Assembly: GCA_022410635.1 (NCBI GenBank)
Contig: JAJVDF010000138.1
Location: 1,357,379-1,421,378 of the forward strand
DNA from: Tretioscincus oriximinensis
Taxonomy: Eukaryota; Chordata; Lepidosauria; Squamata; Gymnophthalmidae
Length of the DNA: 64,000 nt
Reading direction: 5' to 3'
Shown here: positions 56,050-64,000 of the stretch, piece after piece
Layout: each line of letters begins with the position of its first letter
How positions within the stretch are numbered: position 1 is the stretch's first letter
The notes under the pieces: generated by a model
What the model was told of the DNA's origin: nothing
Databases searched by the model: none
What the model saw: the letters and a program-made list of their open reading frames with translations, nothing else
Position numbers and translations under genes: made by a program

Positions 56050-57945
56050 TTATCCTAGTAAGGGGAACAGAAGGGAGCACAAACTGTGACAAACGAAATG
56101 TAAGGTGATAGACAGTGATACGAAGAAAACCGTTGAGGAGCACATCACAAAAATATTAAAAGAAATAAAAAGGAATTTTTCAAATACATCAGAAATAAGA
56201 ATCCTACCAGGAAAGCAGTCAGACCACTAGACAGCAATGGACAAAAAGGGATAATCAAGGAGGACGTGCAGATTTGCAGAGAAGTTAAATGAATTTTTTG
56301 CTTCAGTTTTCACTGAAGAAGACAGAGGGAATTTACCCACAACAGATTTAGTCTTCTCAGAAAGAACACCAGAGGAATTAAGCTGGACAGGGATAACAAG
56401 GGAGGAGGTCCTTGCTAGCCTTAATAAGCTGAACATTAATAAATCCCCAGGTCCAGATGGCATTCATCCAAGAATTCTTAAGGAAGTTTAGCATCAGTTC
56501 CAGGTAAAGTGTTGGAAACTATAATTAAGGACAAAATTACTAAACACATGGAGAAGCATGCATTGTTGAATGAAACTCAGCATGGTTTCTGCAAAGGTAA
56601 ATCATGCCTTACTAACTTGCAAGAATTTTTGAGGATGTTACCAAACATGTAGATAAAGGAGATCCAATTGATATTGTCTATCTAGATTTTCAGAAGGCTT
56701 TTGATAAAGTCCCTCATCAAAGGCTCGTAACAAAGCTCCACACTCATGGTATAAGAGGACAGATTTTGTTCTGGATTGGACATTGGCTAAAAGATAGAAA
56801 GCAGAGAGTAAATGGACAGTTCTCTAAGTGGAAAGAGGTACCCCAGGGTTCCTTACTGAACCTTTGCTTTTCAATATATTCATAAACAGTATGTAATAAA
56901 CAGCGGTAAATAGTGAAGTACCCAAGTTCGCTGATGACACTAAACGGTTCAGGGTAGTGAAAACTGGAAATGATTTTAAGGTGCTTCAGGGTGATCTAAT
57001 GAAATAGGGTGAGTGGGCATCAAAGTGGCAAATGCACTTCAATTTAAGTAAGTGCAAAGTCATGGACATTGAGGCAAAGAACTCCAATTACTCCTACCAA
57101 CTGATGGGAACAAAGCTTTCTGTGAACAAGCCAGAAAAGGATCTTGGGGTGTAGGTACACAATTCAATGAAGATGTCAACCCAGTGTGCAGAAGCAGCAG
57201 CAAAAAAGGCAAATTCCATGTTGGGGATAATTAGGAAAGGCATAAAAAACAAGCCAGCAAATGTTGTTTTGCCTCTTTATAAATCTGTGGTGGGGCCACA
57301 TTTGGAATACTGTGTTCAGTTCTGGTCACCACATCTCAAGAGGGATATTATGGAACTGGAGAAGGTGCAGAAAAGGGCAACAAAAATGATCAAGGGTCTG
57401 GAGCACCTCCCTTAAGAAGTCAGGCTGCAATGTCTAGGCCTCTTCAGCCTCGAAAGGCGACATTTGAGAGGTGATCTGATTGAAGGGTACAAAATCATGC
57501 ATGGGATGGACAGGGTTAATAGATGAAAAAATGTTTCCTCTATCACACAACACAAGGACCAGAGGGCCCTCCTTGAAACTGATGGGTAGAAAAGTGAGAA
57601 CAAAGGAAAGTATTTTTTCACCTAGAGGGTCATCTTCCTGTGGAATTTACTTCCTGAAGAGGCGGTGGTAGCTAACAGCTTGGATAGCTTCAAGACAGGA
57701 CTAGGCAGGTTTATGGACACCAAGGGGATAAATGGGTACTAGGATGGATGTGTGGATGCTGCCTCCGGGATGGAGCAACAGGTAGTGCTCCTGAAATGCC
57801 ATTTACAGGGAATCATGAACAGGTGCATATTTTGCTTTCCTCTGTTCGGACTGCCCAGGTGCATCTAGTGGGCCTCTGTGTGAAACAGAATGGTGGACTA
57901 GATGGGCTCTGACCCGATCTGGTATGGTTCTTCTTATGTTCTTAT
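56050..57945 (+). pseudogene. CR1 LINE ORF2 relic, 1.9 kb
   Basis: The longest retrotransposon here. In broken frames it encodes the CR1 reverse transcriptase: FASVFTEEDRGNLPTTDL, then KLNINKSPGPDGIHPRILKE, ETQHGFCKGKSCLTNLQEF, the catalytic FADD of KFADDTK at 56927-56938, then GPHLEYCVQFWSPHLKRD, ending in the 3' region gcctctgtgtgaaacagaat and ttcttatgttcttatta. Many frameshifts and stops (for example after ILKEV near 56490) make it inactive. The endonuclease half is missing by 5' truncation. Confidence 0.92.
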
Positions 57946-58017
57946 TATTATAAAACCCAAAGTAGCTGAGGAAAGATGGGGAGTAAAATAAGTATAGAAA
58001 TAAAGTAAAGAAATAAA

Positions 58018-58177
58018 CTCCTGAAATGCCATTTGCAGGAGTCATGAACAGGAGCATATTTTGCTTTCCTCTGTTTGGACTGCCCAGGTGCTTCTGGTGG
58101 GCCTCTGTGTGAGACAGAATGCAGGACTAAATGGGCTCTGGCCTGATCCAGCATGGCTCCTCTTATGTTCTTATGTA
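58018..58177 (+). mobile_element. CR1 3' end
   Basis: Starts ctcctgaaatgccatttgca and ends atggctcctcttatgttct. Nearly the same as the end of the CR1 just upstream (57789-57940), about 230 bp apart. Confidence 0.9.
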
Positions 58178-58189
58178 AATTACAGCTCA

Positions 58190-58550
58190 TGGGCAAAATT
58201 TTGCCTAAATCCGGCCTTGGGCAAAAGAATCTGATATTGACAGCAAACCTTCAATAGTATTGGGGAGGCGGGACAAATGGACTTCCTCTCGACAGCCAGC
58301 AAAGTGGCTGATGGGAAAGGGTGTCACATGGTCAAAAAAATCTTGCTTTTCAGGAGTTGAAAACTGTAAAGGTATGAACAAGGTGAATTAAAACTGGCAA
58401 ACTGATAAAATGAACTATTGACTATATGGGAATATTGACTCTGTATGGATAGCCAATATCTTTCCCTGTACAAGTTCTGCAATATCTTGAAATAAACAAG
58501 GACCTTATGGATGAAGCCATTAGTGTGCACTGCATATTTCAGCATTCTGC
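58190..58550. repeat. Unnamed repeat family A, copy 2
   Basis: Blocks shared in order with 42035-42440 (agcaaaccttcaatagtat, gggaaagggtgt, caaggtgaattaaaactgg). See that entry. Confidence 0.4.
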
Positions 58551-59492
58551 ACTCTCCTTAGACAAACTAAAAACAGGATAGAACATTTTATGAGAACAAA
58601 TAAAGTTTGTTCTTAATCGCATTGCATTTTTTTCCCATCCCACTTTTCTTCTGAAAGGTTGAGGTCGGGAACCCAGCAGCAACTGTATATGATTCTCCTA
58701 AAAATCATTATCCACTTCCAAGATGAACTTTTGTGTTGGATCAAGTACACAAACGATTTGAATTGTTTCAGACTTTTCCAAACTTATCACTACGGACACA
58801 ATATTTACACAAACAAACAATCTGTAGCTAATTTCGTCCTCCTCCTCCTTCCAGCTCCTTTGGATGAATTCCCCTTATATAAAGAATTATTTCTCAAACG
58901 ATGTAGAAATACTGGCAGCTGGGCTGTGTTATTAAATGATTACTGTATTCTAATAAGTGAATCGGTTCTTTATTTCATTTTGTTTTGCCTTGTCATGCTG
59001 TCACTGGAAACATTTTGTTAAGAGGCAACTCATAAGAATTCCACATCAATGAAATTGCTCAAATGTAAGTGGAATGTTTGCTGTGAAAACAAAGTAACAA
59101 CAACAAGAAGAAAACCAGCCAAGTTCTATCAACACACTAAACATTTAATAGCAATGTTGCTTTTTGTTCTCCTTTGATGTTGACGGGGAACGATATTAAG
59201 AGAGGTGGGGGCTCCTTCACTTCACTCTATTTTGAGTATTAATAATGCGTTTTTTAATTGTCTAACAAAACACATGGTTAAATTCAAGCAGATTTACCAC
59301 AATATATCGAATGCCACACTTTCATATATATTAAAACCCGTAGTTCCCAATGTAGGAACACACCCCACAGCGGGGCAATTTGATTTTTTTAAAAGGGGAA
59401 TTCAAAAACAAGTTATTATTATGACATACACATTTTTTTTTTAAAAAAAATTGTACCTTGGTCTTGTTTAAACCAAATTAATGACTTTTTAG

Positions 59493-59580
59493 ATCAGGGG
59501 TGGGCCACCTTTTTTCTGTGAAGGGACATTTTGATATTTGTAAAATCACCTGAGGACCATACCCTCCCCTGATCCCATGC
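59493..59580. mobile_element. hAT-type element end
   Basis: caggggtgggccaccttttt, gatatttgtaaaatcacctg, aggaccataccctcccctg: same terminus as the element at 38360-38997. The rest of the element is not recognised to the right. Confidence 0.6.
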
Positions 59581-59931
59581 TGAGAAAGCCCATTCCATCC
59601 TCTTGCAAAAAGCACAGCAGCTGGCAGCACTTCTGTATGGAATGGATCTCACCTGTGTCCCCCTTCTTCACCGAACGCCATTGTGTGCACCACTGTGGCC
59701 TCCTTCTCCCCCCTGGCTTTCTGCTTGTTGGTCAGATTCCACCTCTCAGAGCCCCTCACACCTCTGGCTTGTCACGTGCCCCTTTTTCTTTTTAAAAAGC
59801 NAGGTGAAAGGGAAGATGAGAGGGGCAAGGAAGATCTGCAGGTCAGATCAAAGGGTTCTGAGGGCTGGGCTTTCCACATCCCCATTTTAGAGATGCTTAG
59901 GCAGGGCATGGGTTTTCATACCCAACATTTG

Positions 59932-59998
59932 TAAACCTGAACGGAATCAAANCAGCTTCCATAACCTTCTGCTTCTCCCTTCTCAGTAGGAACCAGCT
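59932..59998 (-). mobile_element. SINE-A fragment (Bov-B-type tail)
   Basis: aacctgaacggaatcaaanc, agcttccataaccttctgc: the same tail block as at 9605 and 12020. Confidence 0.5.
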
Positions 59999-60012
59999 AC
60001 TGAGCCGAGCAC

Positions 60013-60310
60013 ACAGTATTAACTCTAATCTAAGGTCCTAAATAAATTGGGCCTCAAATACCTGGATGTTGCCTCTGGGATGAAATACCATTTCCAGGGA
60101 GTCATGAACAGGAGCATATTTTGCTTTCTTCTGTTTGGACTGCCCAGGTGCATCTGGTGGGCCTCTGTGTGACACAGAATGCTGGACTTGATGGGCTGTG
60201 GCCTGATCCAGTATGGCTCTTCTTATGTTCTTATGTTCTTATGTACCCAAAGGAATGCTTTTNCCCATATTACCCTCATCATAATACACCTGAGGATTGT
60301 GTTGGCCTTT
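60013..60310 (+). mobile_element. L2 LINE split by a CR1 (60061-60245)
   Basis: L2 pieces 60013-60060 (gtattaactctaatctaag, aattgggcctcaaatacc) and 60246-60310 (acccaaaggaatgctttt, acctgaggattgtg) correspond to adjacent parts of the L2 at 16340-16440. Between them is a sense CR1 end with three copies of the 8-bp tail ttatgttc. Confidence 0.8.
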
Positions 60311-61363
60311 TTTGCAGCTGCTTAACACAGTTTCATTTTATTCCTGTTGCATTCTTATCCCTTTTTGCGTGTCACAAAAGTCTGTCATGCCACAACTCCA
60401 TTAAAACAGAAAGAAGAGAACCCATTCTCCCGTAGTATTGCTCTTGATCTGCCTCCCTTAAATTGCTACACAGACACTTGCTGGAATAGACCACGATTAA
60501 TTTCCACATGCAGAGAAGGGCAAACCTGAGGGGAAGAATGCGTCTGAGTGTAAGCCAAGGGTTTCTTATTGCCACTGAGGCCTCCCAGCACCAAGATTAC
60601 AGTTTCAGTGTGATTATTAACTTATCTGCCACCTTCAACCATCCCCAACACCAAAGGAATCCTTTTAACGACACATTACTTATTCTAACAAATACAGTTC
60701 CCTGGTTATCGGAGAAAGAAAACCGTACAGAGGCAGCCAACAGTGCAGTTGCCTCTATTCAGCTTAACAATAAGCACACAGTCTCTCTTTCTTCCTGTCA
60801 GGATGCTGCCTTGAGATGTAAATATTTAATGTTAATACCATCCTTCATTCAGGGCTCNTATTGTCTGATCAAGCATCTATTTCTGTTTCTTAGATACACT
60901 GGNGGATGAAGGACGTTGGGCTTTTTTTCATGTCTCCTGTTCAGTCACACAAAGCTCCAGATTCTNAAAAGTTCTTGAAAGTTCAATAATTTATTAAATG
61001 CTGAATGTAAGGGAAAAGCTACACTTCTGAAATCTTTCCTTATAGCTGACTTTGGGAAGCTATTAAATATGTTTTGCTGACAGAAAATAATAATGGTCTT
61101 CCAAAGACGAGGGCTTAAAGATTGGCCTATTCGTGTGAATGTCACTAAAGACTGAATTATATTTTATCAAGATTTGGAAAAAAAATAAATTTATTTACAA
61201 ATGGAAATCTACAAAAGATTTCACCAAATGTATATAATTACTGAGGGTCAACATAAAGGGGATGACTAGACACTATTGCTCCCATCTCACCCCTAATCCA
61301 CCTTGGAAATGTATTTTCATGTTCTAAGTATGGATCAGATGTAGCCCCTAAGTTTCAATCCCC

Positions 61364-61925
61364 ATTCATTCATTCATTCATTCATTCATTCATTCATTCC
61401 TTTAATCATTTATATCCCAGAGTGGGTAACAAAAGATCAACATTTTAAAGCACACATTGAAAAAAATGATTTAAAAAATCCATACCTTACCTCCCTCCTG
61501 AGAGAGGCTGTTCCAGAGTGTGAGGGCCACCAGAGAGAAAGCCCTCCTAGGTGCTCTGCAAATGGAAGAACCACCAGAAGGACTTCTTGAGCTCTTACTG
61601 CATGGGAAGATCAAAATGGGAGAAGGCATTCTTCCAGAGACAGGGCCCAAGCTATTTAGGGCTTTGTATNCTGTTATCAACAACTTGAGTTGGCTTGGTA
61701 TTGAACAGGCAGCCAGTGCTGATCNTTTAAAACCTGAATAATGTGCATCCAGCCAGAGTCACCCATCTGCACTAGCTCCAACTTTCGGACAGTTTTCAAG
61801 GGTAACCCCATGTAGAAAGGATTACAGTACTCAAATCTGGAGGTTACCACAGCATGAATTACTNTAGTCAAATCATCCCTATCCATGAATGGCTGAAGCT
61901 GGTGAACCAGACAGAGATGGTCACA
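61364..61925 (-). mobile_element. L2 LINE ORF2 end with (ATTC)n tail
   Basis: Antisense L2. The minus strand encodes SRFEYCNPFYMGLPLKTVRK, DQHWLPVQYQ, YKALNSLGPVSGR and LTLWNSLSQE in broken frames, all typical of the L2 ORF2 C-terminus. At the left is the 3' end (tttatatcccagagtgggta) preceded by nine attc units at 61364-61400. Confidence 0.85.
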
Positions 61926-62012
61926 AATTCATGCAATGTTCGAGCAAGCATTGTCTCCAAGCCTGCCCTACTTCACAGCTATAAAAATGAAATAGAAGAG
62001 AAGTGAATAACA

Positions 62013-62157
62013 TAGGNGTCCCACCTAAAATCTGGGATAGAGCGTTGGAATTTTAATAGGTGTGAAAATGTGGTTTTTTCCCCCCAGGTGCAGCATAAAT
62101 TAAAGAAGTGGCACCTGGGGGAAAATGCTCTGTCCCAGATTTAATGTGGGGACCCTA
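62013..62157. mobile_element. hAT MITE, TAGGGTNACC family, beside a mariner
   Basis: 145 bp. Left taggngtcccacctaaaatc, right complement tctagggtccccacattaaa. Flanked by gaataaca and gaatacag, a decayed 8-bp duplication. The right copy overlaps the first bases of the mariner element at 62163. Confidence 0.7.
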
Positions 62158-62162
62158 GAATA

Positions 62163-62848
62163 CAGGGTGCTTCAAAAATGTATACACACGGTGAACTTCC
62201 ATAGAAAATGTTGGGTAAATAAAATTTTCAGTCAGAATATTAACTGCATCTAAGTCCAGGTGGCCATTCATCTTATCACTAAGTTTACTTTTTATGTCTC
62301 TACGACCTTGTTTTTCTGCTCATGTTGAACATTCCAGATAGTGTGTTCTCATAACAAAAACTTTACATTTGTTTTAAGCAGTCTTCCACTGAGCTGAGTG
62401 TGAGAGCAGATGAATTCTTTTGTGTGAGCTGAGACACTGATTTTACTTGAGTGTCACAAATGCTTTGTTATTTTCTCTCTTGCAAACTGTGAATATTGTA
62501 AATAAAGTTTTTTTGTCTTCCTTATGGAAAGAATTACTTTTGTGTGGACTTACAATTATTCTGCAAGAGAAGAAGAAGTTGCCTGATGGTCTATTTAAGT
62601 TCTTGAGTTCTGGTTCCCTGCAAGCTCTGCTATTTTGGACTGAACCCTACTTGGTTCTGTTGGGTTCTGTTAATCAACAGAAAATTTATTTACTGTTATA
62701 CTGTTCTACAAAGTTAAATAAATAACAAATGTTAATACTGTTCAAATTGGTGACNTGCAGCATCAATACAATTCTGAGTACAAGTCACCACTGATTCTGT
62801 ACATCGTATCGAAGTTGAAAGTGTGTATACATTTTTTGAAGCACCCTG
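62163..62848. mobile_element. Mariner-type non-autonomous element, TA TSD
   Basis: 686 bp with terminal inverted repeats of about 33 bp: left cagggtgcttcaaaaatgta, right complement cagggtgcttcaaaaaatgt. TA at 62161-62162 and 62849-62850. The interior shows no mariner transposase frame; a 92-codon open stretch at 62447 has no DDD/E features that I can see. Confidence 0.85.
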
Positions 62849-63084
62849 TAGAAGGTACCAAGTTGAGGTCTTCACAAGAAAAACTGTTAAATAAACTCAA
62901 AATCTCCTCCTACAGCTAGTCCACCAGTTGTTTACTGACTTCATTACTAACAGAATTAACCTGTTGCTTTACAGTAATGCAACTGGCTCCAGCCCCTTCT
63001 CCCCCTTGCTACCCTGTTTCTCCGAAAAGAAGACATCCCTTGAAAATAAGACATAGTAGAGGTTTTGGTGAATTGCTAAATAAA

Positions 63085-63119
63085 AGTCCCGTTCCCCCCC
63101 CCCCCCAAGAAAAAAAAAA
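63085..63119. repeat. Poly(C)/poly(A) homopolymer junction
   Basis: About 14 C followed by aag and about ten A. Sequence length here is likely unreliable. Confidence 0.9.
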
Positions 63120-63453
63120 GGTAAGGTGTAGCAAAGCTTCCTGGTGTCTGGAAACTGCAATACCATTCATTTGTTTGTTCAACAATAAATGTGAATTCTT
63201 CTCCTTGGAAAAATAAGAGGTAGCGCATCTTTGGGAGCAAAAATTAATATAAGACACTGTCTTTTTTTCAAGGAAACATAGTACCACCAATGACTCCACC
63301 CACTCCATCCCTTGCCCACTCCCATCCCACTTTCACTTGCTGCTTCTTTCGTTCCTTCTTTCTTTTCATCTTCCTTTCCTTCTTCCTCACCTTCCTTACT
63401 TCTTCACTTTTTCATGTCTCTTATTCAGTCACACAAAGCTGGTCTGATTAGAA

Positions 63454-64000
63454 CCTAAGAACCTAAGGGGAGCCCTGCAGAATCAAGCTGGAGCCCATCC
63501 AGTCCAGCATTCTGTCTCACACAGAGGCCCACCAATTGCACTTGGGCTGTCTGGACCAGAAGATGGCAAAATCTTCACCTGTTCTCGACACCCTGCAAAT
63601 GGTATTTCAGGAGTACTGCCTGCTGCTCCATCTCAGAGACAGCATCAAAACATCTGTCCTAGTAGCTATTTACAGTGATACCTCAGTTCTCGAACGCCTT
63701 GACTTTCGACCAAATCGGTATTCGACCAGGAGATTCCAGAAACTTTTGTCTTGGAATCCGAACAAATATTTGGAACTCGAACTTCCGAGATGAGCCAAAT
63801 GGCGTTCATTCGGCCCAGCGCGCCTTGCTTGCGTCATCATTGCATCGCGCCTTGCGTCGCGCCTTGCTTGCGTCATCATTGCTTCGGTTCTCGAACAATT
63901 TGGTTCTCGACNGTCCTCCTGGAACGAATTATGTTGGAGAACCNAGGTATCACTGTATACTGTTGGTATCCATGAACCTGTCTAATTCTGTCTTAAAGCT
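63454..64000 (-). mobile_element. CR1 interrupted by a mariner MITE
   Basis: Antisense CR1: 63454-63672 (gaacctaagaacctaagg, ccagcattctgtctcacaca, ctgcaaatggtatttcagg) and 63956-64000 (ctgttggtatccatgaacct). It runs off the window. Confidence 0.9.
63673..63955. mobile_element. Mariner/Tigger-type MITE, TA TSD
   Basis: 283 bp. Left cagtgatacctcagttctcg, right complement cagtgatacctnggttctcc. TA at 63671-63672 and 63956-63957. Removing it restores the CR1. The CpG-rich interior has a duplicated block (cgccttgcttgcgtcatcat at about 63821 and 63860). Confidence 0.93.

Larger units (their letters stand above)
31849..64000 (-). other. FTO: FTO intron 1, partial
   Basis: At least 32 kb of intron 1, whose 5' end is outside the window. 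It is a patchwork of nested repeats separated by unassigned unique sequence, the longest such pieces being 33385-34980, 35193-36070, 37060-38360, 38997-39950, 40601-41825, 42440-43455, 44856-46500, 48700-49860, 49980-50990, 54112-56050, 58550-59490, 60310-61360 and 62850-63450. In mammals this intron contains the obesity-associated region with enhancers acting on IRX3/IRX5. Whether any stretch here is orthologous needs alignment. Confidence 0.85.

Noticed and set aside
58659..59021. 120-codon plus-strand frame
   Set aside because: AT-rich, no domain. Chance openness in intron is more likely.
31849..64000. FTO exon 1 within the window
   Set aside because: I read the minus strand for a start codon with about 15 codons and a donor in a GC-rich setting, and found none. 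Mammalian intron 1 is very long, so its absence is expected.

Overview
This is a 64 kb piece of vertebrate nuclear DNA, almost certainly from a squamate reptile (lizard type). The reptile call rests on the repeats. There are many CR1 and L2 LINE 3' ends, two families of tRNA-headed SINEs (one close to Sauria SINEs), and hAT, Harbinger and mariner MITEs. I cannot name the species. Single n bases are scattered throughout, as in a draft consensus.

One protein-coding gene is present: FTO, the Fe(II)/2-oxoglutarate-dependent N6-methyladenosine demethylase, on the minus strand. Four coding exons are recognisable with correct splice sites and continuous phase: exon 2 (31771-31848), exon 3 (20401-21061), exon 4 (6219-6362) and exon 5 (687-766). 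Together they encode 321 residues matching human FTO residues 16-325, with all iron and 2-oxoglutarate ligands I can place. Exon 3 is 33 bp longer than in human, the extra length falling in a variable loop. Exon 1 and its promoter lie beyond the right edge, exons 6 onward beyond the left edge. From right to left the window therefore holds at least 32 kb of intron 1, then introns 2 (10.7 kb), 3 (14.0 kb), 4 (5.5 kb) and the start of intron 5.

Everything else is intronic. Roughly a third to a half of it is recognisable transposon sequence, much of it nested. SINE-A is a tRNA-headed element starting like agccagtttggtgtagtgg. Many of its copies end in the same 3' tail as the local L2 LINE; others end in a tail like that of SINE-B, which I think is of the Bov-B type. 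SINE-B is a second tRNA-headed family (tagctcagtcgc...) with a pyrimidine-triplet tail. Several elements have exact boundaries. These include hAT MITEs with 8-bp target duplications (7387-7542, 19729-19911, 47936-48295, 50990-51197), Harbinger-like MITEs with TTA duplications (26384-26793, 52645-52780), mariner-type elements with TA duplications (62163-62848, 63673-63955) and a solo LTR with a 5-bp duplication (44463-44776). There is also a hAT transposase relic and a 1.9 kb CR1 reverse-transcriptase relic.

Several repeat-poor, CpG-retaining stretches of introns 1-3 look like possible conserved noncoding elements. That is inference only, but FTO introns in other vertebrates carry long-range enhancers of the neighbouring IRX3/IRX5 genes. 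I found no second host gene, no functional RNA gene, and no novel multi-gene system.
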